Below, piece by piece: positions 26,131 through 34,046 of a stretch of 64,000 bases of DNA. The notes beneath the pieces were generated by a model. The model saw only the letters and a list, made by a program, of their open reading frames with translations. It searched no databases and was not told the origin of the DNA. Made by a program: the position numbers and the translations under genes. The stretch spans positions 186,001 through 250,000 of the forward strand of contig CAWJFC010000028.1 in the NCBI GenBank assembly GCA_963841945.1, written 5' to 3'. The stretch comes from Acidiflorens sp963841945 (GTDB taxonomy: Bacteria > Acidobacteriota > Terriglobia > Terriglobales > Acidobacteriaceae). Every line of letters begins with the position of its first letter. Positions within the stretch are counted from its first letter, which is position 1.

Positions 26131-26188
26131 GCCTGTGTGCTTTGTGACTGTGATTTGGGTTTGTGAGAAGACTGCGGCCGAGCACCTG

Positions 26189-26692
26189 TTACCAGGAGTC
26201 GCCGCCACGTGGTGGAGGCCAGGCGCCAGCTTGCCGGCGGAGCAGGGCGATTTGACCGACGTGATAACTGTTGTGGGCGACGATCTGCCAGAGTCTGGTG
26301 CGGACGGTCGCTTGCCGCGGAGTCTGGGCGACGCCAAGATCCTCGACCACGCGCTCCAGCTTGGACGAGTCGGCGTCTGCGAAGTGAGCCAACTGCGCCA
26401 ACAATTCGACAAAGCGCTGCCGCGCAGCTTGCCACTGCGACTCACTGCCCGACTCGGGATGCGGCGGCCAGCTTTCAATGGCGTGATCGGGATAGCGTGG
26501 CTTTTCGCCGGCGATGCTGGCGAGGTCATGGTCCATCCAATAATTCATGTGCAGGACGATTTGCCAGATGGAGTGCGGATAACCGGCAACGCGGCGGGCA
26601 GCAAGTTCAGCAGACAGATCTTCGACGCAGGCGACGGGATCGACGTGGGCGCCTTTGCCGTGGACGAGTTCGCGCAACGTGGCTTCGCTCAC
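26189..26692 (-). CDS. DinB/DUF664 family protein
   Basis: Four-helix-bundle DinB-like protein, 167 aa, cytoplasmic. The likely metal ligands are His48 (SIWQIVLHMNYWMDHD) and the late pair in QIVAHNSYHVGQIALLRRQ. Many members are thiol-dependent (bacillithiol or mycothiol) transferases or are uncharacterised, and the name does not imply DNA damage induction. Its start overlaps the MOSC gene stop with ATGA (26689-26692), so the MOSC and DinB genes form one operon with MOSC first. Confidence 0.85.
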   Translation of the reverse strand: MSEATLRELVHGKGAHVDPVACVEDLSAELAARRVAGYPHSIWQIVLHMNYWMDHDLASIAGEKPRYPDHAIESWPPHPESGSESQWQAARQRFVELLAQLAHFADADSSKLERVVEDLGVAQTPRQATVRTRLWQIVAHNSYHVGQIALLRRQAGAWPPPRGGDSW

Positions 26693-27168
26693 CGCACGGC
26701 CTCCAGCGCGGCGGGGTTGATTTCGTCGCCAGCGTGAATTGTGCCTTCGGTCAGGATCTGGGCGCGTAAGCCTCCGCGATGGCGCAGGCCCTTGATAAGC
26801 TGCTTGCCGGTCAGGCGTTGGAGATGTTCGCAGGGCTCGCAGAGGCGAATACCGCGGATGCGGACGTCGCCGATTGTGAACTCGCGGCCGACCAGATGAT
26901 TGAGGGCGATGCTGCGGGTGACGAGGTTGCGGCGGGCGTCGCCGGCAGCGAGGTCGACGCTGTAGTCGCGGTGGAGGGCTTCGAGGGCTTCAGCCTCGAT
27001 GAGAGTGAGTTCGAAGTCGGGCTCGGGCTTGAAGAATGTGCCTTGCCGCAGGGCATAGCGGTCGCCATCGAGTCCAACGCCGGGAATCGCCTGGACGGAG
27101 CCGACGGCGTGGGTGGGACCGGTGGCTTTGGCAGCGATGTAAATGGCTTCGACGATTCCGTTGGACAT
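26689..27168 (-). CDS. MOSC domain-containing protein
   Basis: 159-aa stand-alone MOSC (molybdenum cofactor sulfurase C-terminal) domain, YiiM-like. GVGLDGDRYALRQGTF (30-45), FELTLIEAEALEAL and the conserved RNLVTRSIALNHLVGREFTI are present. The key cysteine is Cys110 or Cys113 in GIRLCEPCEHLQRLTGKQL; RGGLRAQILTEGTI ends the core. These domains carry sulfur or bind Moco for delivery, detoxification or reduction of hydroxylated compounds. Moco biosynthesis genes lie 3-7 kb away (moeA, moaC, mog). Translationally coupled to the DinB-like gene. Confidence 0.9.
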   Translation of the reverse strand: MSNGIVEAIYIAAKATGPTHAVGSVQAIPGVGLDGDRYALRQGTFFKPEPDFELTLIEAEALEALHRDYSVDLAAGDARRNLVTRSIALNHLVGREFTIGDVRIRGIRLCEPCEHLQRLTGKQLIKGLRHRGGLRAQILTEGTIHAGDEINPAALEAVR

Positions 27169-27186
27169 GGCGTGATTCGATCTTGA

Positions 27187-27215
27187 GCGAAGGCAGGGGC
27201 GGACCCTGCCTTCGC
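27187..27215 (-). terminator. Strong hairpin between aminotransferase and MOSC genes
   Basis: GCGAAGGCAGGG (27187-27198) and CCCTGCCTTCGC (27204-27215) form a perfect 12-bp stem with a five-base loop. It lies 15 bases after the aminotransferase stop and 18 before the MOSC start. There is no T-run on either side, so it may be a transcript-end stabiliser or a palindromic element. Confidence 0.6.
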
Positions 27216-27229
27216 ACTGGCCTGAGAAG

Positions 27230-28588
27230 CTACAGGCTTTTTTCGACGACGGCGATCGACTCTTCCAGGGCGTCGACGGCTACGTCGGCTTCGTCATGGG
27301 TAACGATGAGCGGCGGCGCGATGCGAACCGTGCTGGGACCGCAGCCGAGGAAGAGGACGCCGCGTTCGAAGGCGCCTTCGACGATGCGGTCGCGCTCGGC
27401 GTTGCCGTATTCGCGCGTTTTCTGGTCCTTGACGATGTCGACGCCGATCATGAGACCGCGGCCGCGAATGTCGCCGACGATTTTGTGCTTCTTCGGCCAG
27501 TCGGCCATGCGTTTCATCATGTGGTTGCCGACTTCCTGCGCGTTGCGGAGCAGGCCTTCCCGTTCAATGACGTCGAGCGTGGCCATAGCGGCGGCGATGC
27601 AGACGGGATTTCCGCCGAAGGTGGAGGCGTGCGAACCGGGAGCCCAGTCCATGATTTCGGCGCGAGTCATGCAGATGCCGAGCGGCATGCCGGAGGCGAT
27701 GCCCTTGGCGATGCAGACCATGTCGGGATGAACGCCGGTGTGCTCGACGGCGAACCACTTGCCGGTGCGGCCGATGCCGCTTTGGACCTCGTCGACGACG
27801 AGCAGGATGCCGTGCTTGTCGCAGATGCGGCGCAGTTCCTGCATGAAGACGGTGGGAGCGACGACGTATCCGCCTTCGCCCTGGATGGGCTCGACAAAGA
27901 TGGCGGCGACTTCTTCGGGAGCAAGAACTGTCTTGAAGAGTTTGTCTTCGATGTAGCGCGCGCAGCCTAGAGCGAACTGCTCGGCATCTTGCGGGCCACC
28001 GACGCAGCCGCGGTAGATGTCGGGATAGCGCACGTGGGTGACGCCGGGAACGAGCGGCGAGAAACGGCGCTTCTGTTGCGGCTTGGAGGCGGTCAGCGAA
28101 AGCGCGCCCATGGTGCGTCCATGGAACGCGCCGAGGAAAGCGATCACGTGCTGGCGCTTGCTGTGATAGCGGGCGAGTTTGAGCGCGCACTCGATGGCCT
28201 CTGCGCCGGAGTTGCCGTAGTAGATTTTGTGCGGGCCGGGCATGGGCGCGATCTTTGACAAGCGCTCGGCGAGCGTAACCATGCTCTCGTAGTAGAAGTC
28301 GGTGCCGGACATGTGGATGAGTTCGGCGGCCTGGCGCTGAATGGCAGCGACGACTTCCGGATGGCAGTGGCCGGTGGAGGTCACGGCGATGCCGGCGGAG
28401 AAGTCGAAGAACTCGTTACCATCGACGTCTTCGACGACGATGCCTCGGCCGCGCTTGGCGACCATGGGGTAGGAGCGAGTGTAGGAAGGTGAAATGAATT
28501 TTTCGTCGCCCGCGAGCACGCGGAGGGCGTTGGGGCCGGGAAGAGCGGTTTGGATCTTCGGGCCGATGGTCAGAGTTTTGGTGGTCAT
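27230..28588 (-). CDS. Class III aminotransferase (acetylornithine/4-aminobutyrate type)
   Basis: PLP-dependent omega-aminotransferase, 452 aa, cytoplasmic. The frame is open to 28666, but ATG 28588 has GAGGAGAA about eight bases upstream and begins MTTKTLTIGPKIQTALPGPN, typical of this subgroup. Markers: DFSAGIAVTSTGHCHPEV, YYGNSGAEAIECALKLAR (123-140), LLVVDEVQSGIGRTGKWF (262-279), and Lys295 in MVCIAKGIASGMPLG. Sequences of this length with this N-terminus are often labelled acetylornithine aminotransferase family, but related enzymes include amino-acid racemases, so the reaction is uncertain. No arginine genes are adjacent. Confidence 0.87.
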   Translation of the reverse strand: MTTKTLTIGPKIQTALPGPNALRVLAGDEKFISPSYTRSYPMVAKRGRGIVVEDVDGNEFFDFSAGIAVTSTGHCHPEVVAAIQRQAAELIHMSGTDFYYESMVTLAERLSKIAPMPGPHKIYYGNSGAEAIECALKLARYHSKRQHVIAFLGAFHGRTMGALSLTASKPQQKRRFSPLVPGVTHVRYPDIYRGCVGGPQDAEQFALGCARYIEDKLFKTVLAPEEVAAIFVEPIQGEGGYVVAPTVFMQELRRICDKHGILLVVDEVQSGIGRTGKWFAVEHTGVHPDMVCIAKGIASGMPLGICMTRAEIMDWAPGSHASTFGGNPVCIAAAMATLDVIEREGLLRNAQEVGNHMMKRMADWPKKHKIVGDIRGRGLMIGVDIVKDQKTREYGNAERDRIVEGAFERGVLFLGCGPSTVRIAPPLIVTHDEADVAVDALEESIAVVEKSL

Positions 28589-29032
28589 GGCAGGTTCTCC
28601 TCGATGTTGAACGATGGTGATTTGGCGGAGCGTGGGTGCGAACCAAGCGGTAATACCGCGGGTCAAGAAGCTTTGAGCTACGAGCTCAGAGCAACCCCAG
28701 TGCGCTTGGAAGAGGAGGTATTAGTCGCTGCCGAAGAGATTGGCGCGAACGTGTGAAGGCAGGACGGAGAGGTAGCGGCGCGGACAGGCGCGTCCTTCGA
28801 TCCAGCAGAGCTTCGAAATGGAGCCGTTCGGGCGCATAAGGAAGTCATAAAAATTATAGCTCGGATTGGGCCGCGGCGTAACCCCCGAAAACGTTACGGA
28901 GGGCATCGTGAGGCGGTAACTGAGTCGACGGTTTGCTGGTACGCCGCCTCGGATTCGATGTCGGCGCAAAACTTGAAATGCAGAGAGCGCAGAGAACCCC
29001 CGCACAGAACTTCCGCACAGATCGCGGAGGAT
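28589..29032. other. Intergenic region upstream of aminotransferase
   Basis: 444 bases. Contains the aminotransferase ribosome-binding site, a low-confidence small minus-strand reading frame (28721-28906), and otherwise nothing I can interpret. Confidence 0.4.
28721..28906 (-). CDS. Possible small protein (61 aa), uncertain
   Basis: No known function. From the ATG at 28906 the product starts MPSVTFSGVTPRPNPSYNF and continues with a protein-like stretch (SISKLCWIEGRACPRRYLSV, then HVRANLFGSD). Two cysteines are six residues apart. There is no good ribosome-binding site and the frame extends upstream to 29005, so the start is unsure. It is kept only because its composition is more protein-like than the other frames here. 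Confidence 0.3.
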   Translation of the reverse strand: MPSVTFSGVTPRPNPSYNFYDFLMRPNGSISKLCWIEGRACPRRYLSVLPSHVRANLFGSD

Positions 29033-29476
29033 TTACGGACGCTCGAAGACCAGCCAGTCGCTGAGGAGGAAGTTGGCGAGGGAGCAGATGGCGATGGCGA
29101 TCAGGTTGGCGAGCATGTATTGCATGTGAAACTGGCCGACCAGGGCACGCATGATGAGCAGGTTGCCGACGATGGACACGCCTCCGTTGGTGCCGTTGAA
29201 TTTGGCAAACCTGGTGAACGATTGCATGCGATGGGTGGATGGGCGGTCGCGCCAGGTGAAGCGCTCGTGCCAGAAGAAGTTGTGGATGACCGCGGCTTCG
29301 ACGGCGAAGGCGGTGGCCAGGAGATAGTTCAGATGCAGGACGGAACGCAAGAGAGCCAGCATAGCGAGCTGGACGAGGATTCCGATTCCGCCCACGAAGT
29401 TGAACTTGAGCCAGCGGAGGATGGTTTGGCGGGCGGATTCTCCAGGAGAGGATTTTGGCGAGGGAGGCGGCGTCAT
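29033..29476 (-). CDS. GtrA family membrane protein
   Basis: Small integral membrane protein, 147 aa from ATG 29476 (MTPPPSPKSSPGESARQTI); the frame runs to 29548 but the extra 24 residues are repeat-like. Four hydrophobic helices with GtrA hallmarks: FNFVGGIGILVQLAMLALL, AVEAAVIHNFFWHERFTW, then RFAKFNGTNGGVSIVGNLLI and a final segment ending LSDWLVFERP. GtrA proteins are thought to help flip undecaprenyl- or polyprenyl-linked sugars. It lies 150 bases downstream of a CDP-alcohol phosphatidyltransferase on the same strand, with a cluster of palindromes between them. Confidence 0.87.
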   Translation of the reverse strand: MTPPPSPKSSPGESARQTILRWLKFNFVGGIGILVQLAMLALLRSVLHLNYLLATAFAVEAAVIHNFFWHERFTWRDRPSTHRMQSFTRFAKFNGTNGGVSIVGNLLIMRALVGQFHMQYMLANLIAIAICSLANFLLSDWLVFERP

Positions 29477-29514
29477 TGACGTTCGTGGGTTTGCGGGGCC
29501 GGGACAATTGGGCC

Positions 29515-29594
29515 GTCCCGCCGGGACTTTGAGTCTTCGCTGCAGCAAACCCCGCGCTGAAGCGCTGGGCTAAGGTGGTTCGTCCCTGCGGGAC
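29515..29594. repeat. Cluster of three small palindromes
   Basis: GTCCC-GCC-GGGAC (29515-29527), GCGCT-GA-AGCGC (29554-29565) and GTCCC-TGC-GGGAC (29582-29594). The first and third are copies of the same word. They lie between the phosphatidyltransferase and GtrA genes, and the middle one resembles the palindrome at 7112. Confidence 0.7.
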
Positions 29595-29627
29595 TGTAGT
29601 TTATCGACCACTGGCCGCCTTCTGCCT

Positions 29628-30344
29628 TCATTTGATTCTCTCTTCGCGGTAGAGGCGGACGGTGTTCTTCAGCGACGTGACGATGAGCATCAGAGACATG
29701 CCGGCGAGGCCGATGACGCCTCCGATATCGAAGAGGCGGTAGCGTCCGTGAATGACCCATCTCCAGTTGACCCAGGCCCATTTGAAGAGAGCGAGGTTGC
29801 CGATGGCGAGCAGGATGCGGAGTTCGGTGGGGCCGAAGCGCCAGAAGGAGAGATGGAATTCGCCGATGGTATAGGTGGCGAGATAGGACTGAATGGAGAG
29901 TAGTAGGAAGGCGATCAGCAGGCCGATGGCAATAACTGGATGCATGTAGCCGGAGTATGCGAGGCCAAGCATCATGGCGGTGGCGCCGATGGAGTCGATC
30001 ATGTGGTCGACATAGAAGCCATAGCGCGGGCGCTGCTGGTGGCGGACGCGAGCGAGTGTACCGTCGAGCGAGTCGCCGAACCAGTTGAGGGCGAGACAAG
30101 CGATGGCCGCGAGGAGCCAGCGGCGGTCGCGGGAGGCGAGCGCGTAACACGCGCCGGTGGCGAGTTGGGCGGCGAAGCCGAGGGCGGTGAGATGGTCGGA
30201 GTTGATGGAGCGGGGCATGCGCTCGGCCAGCCATATGAGGGCGCGCTTTTCGGCCGCGGCGAGAAAACTGCCGTGAATGCGGGTGGCGTTCTGGAAAGCG
30301 GGGCTGGCGGCGGGCTTACTCGCTTTCGGGTCGGGCTGGGTCAT
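29628..30344 (-). CDS. CDP-alcohol phosphatidyltransferase
   Basis: Membrane enzyme transferring a phosphoalcohol from a CDP-linked donor, 238 aa from ATG 30344 (MTQPDPKASKPAAS). The longer upstream frame runs antisense to moeA and is rejected. The family motif is at 94-117: DGTLARVRHQQRPRYGFYVD then HMID, with Asp94, Gly95, Ala98, Arg99, Gly109, Asp113 and Asp117. Nine rather than the usual eight residues separate Arg99 and Gly109. About six membrane helices; it ends LYREERIK. Acceptor unknown. Divergent from moeA, with the two starts 202 bases apart. Confidence 0.87.
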   Translation of the reverse strand: MTQPDPKASKPAASPAFQNATRIHGSFLAAAEKRALIWLAERMPRSINSDHLTALGFAAQLATGACYALASRDRRWLLAAIACLALNWFGDSLDGTLARVRHQQRPRYGFYVDHMIDSIGATAMMLGLAYSGYMHPVIAIGLLIAFLLLSIQSYLATYTIGEFHLSFWRFGPTELRILLAIGNLALFKWAWVNWRWVIHGRYRLFDIGGVIGLAGMSLMLIVTSLKNTVRLYREERIK

Positions 30345-30545
30345 CAATGTTGTGCCTGATTTGGGTTGCACTGTTGCTCCGCTGTGCATTGTCTTATGGT
30401 TCGGGTCCGGTGGCAATGGCAGGGGAGCTCGGCGCAGTGCCGCATCGGCGGAAGACACCTGGTTTGCTAGGGGGACCGAGGGCAAGATGCGCTCGGGACA
30501 GCCGGCGGCATGCCTGCGCTGCGATCGGACGGGTATCATCTTTGT

Positions 30546-31787
30546 ATGCCGTCTCATGGATCCATGCCGGGCGTCGTTGGTTTTGAGGATGCACGGCGGA
30601 TTGTGGAGGAACATGCGGCGCGGGTGCGCGCGGCGATTGTTGAGTTGCGGATGGTTGAAACTGTCGAGTTGATGTCGGCTCGCGGCCGGGTGCTGGCCGA
30701 GGATTTGATCGCGGATCGGCATTTTCCGCCTTTTCCGCGGGCCACGCGGGATGGATATGCGGTGCGGGCCGCGGATGTGGAGCGAGTTCCGGCGCGACTC
30801 GAGGTTGTGGGAGAGATTAAGGCCGGGGATTTGGTGGGCGGCGTTGCGGTGGGCGCCGGGCAAGCGGTTTCGATCATGACTGGTGCGCCTTTGCCCGCCG
30901 GGGCGGACGCTGTGGTGATGGTGGAGTATGCGGCGTCGTCCGGCCAATTCGTTGAAATCCAGCGCAGTGTAACAACCGGGGAAAATTTTGTACCTCGGGG
31001 CGCGGAGGCTCGGGCCGGGCAGGTCTTGGTTGAGGCGGGACGATGGCTTGATCATCCGTTGATTGCCATTGCGGCTTCGGTGGGAAAGAGCCGCCTGGAA
31101 GTTTTTCGTCGGCCACGCGTAGCTGTGCTCTCTACCGGCGACGAGGTCGTCGAGATGGGAGAGACGCCCGGGCCATCGCAGATTCGGAATTCGAATTCGT
31201 ATTCGCTGGCGGCGCAGATTGGAGAGGCGGGAGCGGAGGCGGTGCGGCTGGCGATCGCTCCCGATGAACGGGCGCGGTTGCGGGCGCTGATTCTCGAGGG
31301 ATTGCAGTGCGATTTGCTCTTGCTGACCGGCGGAGTTTCGATGGGGAAGTACGATCTCGTCGAGCAGGTGCTGGGCGAGTTGGGAGCCGAGTTTTATTTT
31401 ACTGGCGCGAAGATTCAGCCGGGGAAGCCGGTGGTGTTTGGGAGCCGGGGTCGATATTTCTTTGGGTTGCCGGGGAATCCGGTTTCCACCATGGTTACCT
31501 TCCGGCTTTTCGCGAAGCCTTTGATTGCGGCGTTGGGCGGGGCTACACCCGAGCCGCTTATCTTTCTAAGTGCGCGATTGAAGACTGAGGTGCGGGCCAA
31601 GGCTGGACTGATGCGGTTCCTGCCGGCAGTGATTTCCGGGGAGTTCGCGCGGGCTGCGGTCGAACTTGCAGCGTGGCAGGGTTCGGGTGACATCGCAGCG
31701 CTGGCGCGGGCGAATTGCTATCTGGTAGTTCCTCCGGACCGGGAGCGGATCGCGGCCGAAGAGATGGTTTCAGTAATGATGCGCTGA
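30546..31787 (+). CDS. moeA: Molybdopterin molybdenumtransferase MoeA
   Basis: Inserts molybdate into adenylated molybdopterin to finish Moco, 413 aa, cytoplasmic. ATG at 30546 (MPSHGSMPGVVGFEDARRIV) is preferred over 30510, which only adds a poor N-terminus. Visible motifs: FPPFPRATRDGYAVRAADV, IMTGAPLPAGADAVVMVEY, RVAVLSTGDEVVEMGETPGP, LLLLTGGVSMGKYDLVEQVL and KIQPGKPVVFGSRG then FFGLPGNPVSTMVTFRLF. The C-terminal domain IV is present. moaC and mog lie 0.8 and 2.2 kb downstream in the same direction, interrupted by two minus-strand genes. Confidence 0.95.
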   Translation: MPSHGSMPGVVGFEDARRIVEEHAARVRAAIVELRMVETVELMSARGRVLAEDLIADRHFPPFPRATRDGYAVRAADVERVPARLEVVGEIKAGDLVGGVAVGAGQAVSIMTGAPLPAGADAVVMVEYAASSGQFVEIQRSVTTGENFVPRGAEARAGQVLVEAGRWLDHPLIAIAASVGKSRLEVFRRPRVAVLSTGDEVVEMGETPGPSQIRNSNSYSLAAQIGEAGAEAVRLAIAPDERARLRALILEGLQCDLLLLTGGVSMGKYDLVEQVLGELGAEFYFTGAKIQPGKPVVFGSRGRYFFGLPGNPVSTMVTFRLFAKPLIAALGGATPEPLIFLSARLKTEVRAKAGLMRFLPAVISGEFARAAVELAAWQGSGDIAALARANCYLVVPPDRERIAAEEMVSVMMR

Positions 31788-31814
31788 GGCATGAGGCTCA
31801 GGTGTGGTCTGCCG

Positions 31815-32222
31815 TCACTTTTCCTTATCTTTTCCGGGGGAGACTAGGGCAACCAGCCCCGCGTTGAGCATTGCGTGCCATAACGCCACCTGCCGAGGCT
31901 TGTTTTCCTCTTCCGGGTGATTATTCATGTAGAGCACGTAGACCTTTGCTGCTTGAAGCGCGGTCACACCGTCTTCAACGGTAACGGTTTGCAGAAAACC
32001 TTTATCGTTGGAGATGAGTGTACCGTCTATCCCCTCTAACCAACCGTCTATGTAGTTTAGACATTTATACACGGGTGGTGCAATTCCGGGTCCGGGCGGG
32101 TTAACGGCAACTCTGCATTGATTAAACAGACCGATGGCGGGACCGTGAGTAGCGTCGGTTTGAGCAATCCCTGGGACTACGAACAGAAAAAGTAGCCAGC
32201 CGAACTTTAAGTACGTTCTCAT
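31815..32222 (-). CDS. Rap1a/Tai-like secreted protein
   Basis: 135 aa with a signal peptide (YLKFGWLLFLFVVPGIA, cleavage near residue 20). The pattern fits the Rap1a/Tai immunity-protein fold: LFNQCRVAV, then YKCLNYIDGWLEGID, VTVEDGVTALQAAKVYVLYM and WHAMLNAGLVAL. Cys36 and Cys54 could form one disulfide; the second pair often seen in the family is absent. Immunity members protect from type VI amidase effectors, but no effector or secretion gene is nearby, so that role is not implied. Convergent with moeA. Confidence 0.65.
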   Translation of the reverse strand: MRTYLKFGWLLFLFVVPGIAQTDATHGPAIGLFNQCRVAVNPPGPGIAPPVYKCLNYIDGWLEGIDGTLISNDKGFLQTVTVEDGVTALQAAKVYVLYMNNHPEEENKPRQVALWHAMLNAGLVALVSPGKDKEK

Positions 32223-32303
32223 TTGTTCTCCTTAAGACACAGGATAACTGCTTCACTATCGGAATTTTCTGCCTGACACAGCCGGCGTTGTTGTTTTGGC
32301 CTC

Positions 32304-32447
32304 CTACTGTTTCTCCCGCTTAAAATAATACTCCGTTCCTAAAAACTGCATGAGTTCCCAGCCTTCCTCCCCGAGCTTGTTTAGCACGTGGATTACATCG
32401 TCCAGCTTGGGGATGCTCTGTACTTGGTACTCCCATTTCCTGACCAT
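32304..32447 (-). CDS. DUF4177-like small protein (47 aa)
   Basis: A short gene with ATG at 32447 behind TGAGGT. The product reads MVRKWEYQVQSIPKLDDVIH, then a core LNKLGEEGWELMQFLG and a basic end. The KWEY...LNxLGxxGWEL pattern is that of DUF4177, a small alpha/beta domain of unknown role often linked to membrane or envelope proteins. No signal peptide. The longer frame to 32636 adds non-protein-like sequence. Located between the Rap1a-like gene and moaC. Confidence 0.7.
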   Translation of the reverse strand: MVRKWEYQVQSIPKLDDVIHVLNKLGEEGWELMQFLGTEYYFKREKQ

Positions 32448-32606
32448 TTGGAACCTCAATACCGAATCTAGTTTAGTGTTTGTTCTGCCCGCACCGCTAA
32501 CTGGTGAGCTGCCTGAATCGCAGCGGTGAACCGCTTCGCCACCCGGAATCAAGTACGAGATATAGTTTCTCTGCGCGGCGGAGGCGGTTGCGATAACCTG
32601 TTGATG

Positions 32607-33089
32607 ATGCCGACAGAACGTCCTCGTCTTTCCCACTACGATGCGCGCGGGCGGGCCCGGATGGTGGACGTTTCCGGCAAGAAAAAATCCGCGCGCGCGG
32701 CGGAGGCTTCGGCATTGGTTTTGATGTCGCGCGAGGTGTTGCGGGCGTTGCCGGCGAATCCGAAGGGCGATCCACTGGAAGTTGCACGGACCGCGGGAAT
32801 CATGGCGGCAAAGCGGACTTCAGAGCTGATTCCGATGTGCCATCCGGTGCCGCTTACGCACATTGCTGTGACCCTACGCGTGTGCGAGAATGGCGTGGCT
32901 ATTCACTCAAAAGTAAAGACTACGGCGGAGACGGGTGTCGAGATGGAGGCGCTGGTGGCGGCGAGCGTGGCGGCGCTGACGGTCTACGACATGTGCAAGG
33001 CGCTGGATAAGGGGATCGAGATACGCGAAGTGGTGTTGGTGAAGAAATCGGGCGGGAAGAGCGGGGAGTATCGGCGGAAGGCGAAATAG
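32607..33089 (+). CDS. moaC: Cyclic pyranopterin monophosphate synthase MoaC
   Basis: Second step of Moco biosynthesis, making cPMP from the MoaA product; 160 aa from ATG 32607 (MPTERPRLSHYDARGRARMV), with another ATG at 32604. Core motifs: VDVSGKKKSARAAEASALVL, GIMAAKRTSELIPMCHPVPL, VKTTAETGVEMEALVAASVA and TVYDMCKALDKGIEIREVVL, which carry the catalytic Asp/Lys. It ends in a Lys/Gly-rich tail. moaA is not in the window. The response regulator downstream starts 150 bases later, after a dispersed repeat. Confidence 0.94.
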   Translation: MPTERPRLSHYDARGRARMVDVSGKKKSARAAEASALVLMSREVLRALPANPKGDPLEVARTAGIMAAKRTSELIPMCHPVPLTHIAVTLRVCENGVAIHSKVKTTAETGVEMEALVAASVAALTVYDMCKALDKGIEIREVVLVKKSGGKSGEYRRKAK

Positions 33090-33134
33090 TGCTTGGTGCG
33101 AGACGAATGACGGACACTTGCCGGCGCCGACAAA

Positions 33135-33167
33135 ATGCATAGGTCCTTCGCTTTGCTCAGGATGACA
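33135..33167. repeat. Dispersed repeat copy B
   Basis: ATGCATAGGTCCTTCG followed by CTTTGCTCAGGATGACA. Same outer words as copy A at 25641-25703, without the central hairpin. Lies between moaC and the response regulator. Confidence 0.7.
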
Positions 33168-33239
33168 CGCGGTTAAAGGTTGAAATTGCTGACGTGTTTA
33201 GAAGTAGCTCACCTACTTTGAAGTAGCTCACGGATTTAT

Positions 33240-34046
33240 ATGGCGAGTAACGTACGCATCCTGCTGGTCGACGATAACCCCATGGTGCTGGGGATGTTGC
33301 AGCAGGCGCTCGCTCCACTGGCGGAGGTCGCAACGGCCAGCGATTCGGCGGATGCGTTGTTGAAGGCGGTGGAAGAGGCTCCGGATTTGCTCATCAGCGA
33401 CTATCGCATGCCGGGGATGGATGGACGGCAACTGGTCGAAAAATTGAAGAGCCGCCCGGCGACCGCGGGAATTGCGGTGGTTCTGATGGCGAGCAAGGGA
33501 GACATCAGCGAACGGCTGTCGCTGCAGGAAGGCATTGAGGATCTGCTGGAGAAGCCGTTTTTCCTGAAAGACGCGGTGCGCAGGGTCAAGCGCGTGGTGG
33601 ACCGGATTGCGCTGGAGAAGCTGGCGAAGGCTCCGACGGCAGCCGATGGAGTGCTGCGCGGGAGTTTGTCGCAGATGAACGTGATCGACCTGGTGCAGTC
33701 GCTGGAGATGGGGCGCAAGAGCTGCCTGCTGACTATGCTTAACCGGGATGACCGGTGCGAGATTTATTTTTCGCAGGGTCAGGCGAAGCACGCGGCGTAC
33801 GGCGCGACTTTGGGAGACGAGGCGGTCTTCAAGGTGCTGCGCTGGACGGAGGGAAATTTCGAGATCGATTTTACGAAGAGCACCACGCAGGAGACGACCA
33901 CGCTGAACACGCAGGGCCTGCTGATGGAGGGGTTGCGGTTGCTGGATGAAGCGGCGCGCGATGCGGCGGAGGGTGGAACGGAGGGTGGGACCGACAGTGG
34001 TACGGAGGGCGATGCCGAGGGGGAAGATGTCCTCCTCGACACCTGA
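33240..34046 (+). CDS. Response regulator with DUF4388 (PATAN-like) domain
   Basis: 268 aa. An N-terminal receiver domain (ILLVDDNPMVLGMLQQAL, phospho-acceptor Asp in LLISDYRMPGMDG near residue 54, Lys in LEKPFFLKDAV) is followed by a DUF4388 domain (GVLRGSLSQMNVIDLVQSLE; EIYFSQGQAKHAAYGATLGD; ALRW-like end). The last 25 residues are Gly/Glu/Asp-rich repeats (EGGTEGGTDSGTEGDAEGED). Such proteins are thought to work in signalling or gliding/motility scaffolds without a DNA-binding output. Its 3' end overlaps the mog start by 20 bases, so the two are likely co-expressed. The TTTGAAGTAGCTCAC word occurs twice just upstream (33200-33233). Confidence 0.88.
   Translation: MASNVRILLVDDNPMVLGMLQQALAPLAEVATASDSADALLKAVEEAPDLLISDYRMPGMDGRQLVEKLKSRPATAGIAVVLMASKGDISERLSLQEGIEDLLEKPFFLKDAVRRVKRVVDRIALEKLAKAPTAADGVLRGSLSQMNVIDLVQSLEMGRKSCLLTMLNRDDRCEIYFSQGQAKHAAYGATLGDEAVFKVLRWTEGNFEIDFTKSTTQETTTLNTQGLLMEGLRLLDEAARDAAEGGTEGGTDSGTEGDAEGEDVLLDT

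Larger units (their letters stand above)
25563..26188. other. Gene-free region made largely of repeats
   Basis: 626 bases without a convincing gene. It holds a dispersed-repeat copy with a hairpin (25641-25703) and a heptamer array (26044-26130). The 136-residue minus-strand frame at 25775-26185 is Lys/Arg/Ser-rich low complexity and is not accepted. Confidence 0.6.

Noticed and set aside
25775..26185. 136-residue minus-strand frame
   Set aside because: Lys/Arg-rich low complexity arising from the heptamer repeat; no start signal.
30345..31055. Long N-terminal extension of the phosphatidyltransferase frame
   Set aside because: It is antisense to the moeA start and lacks protein-like character; the enzyme begins at 30344.
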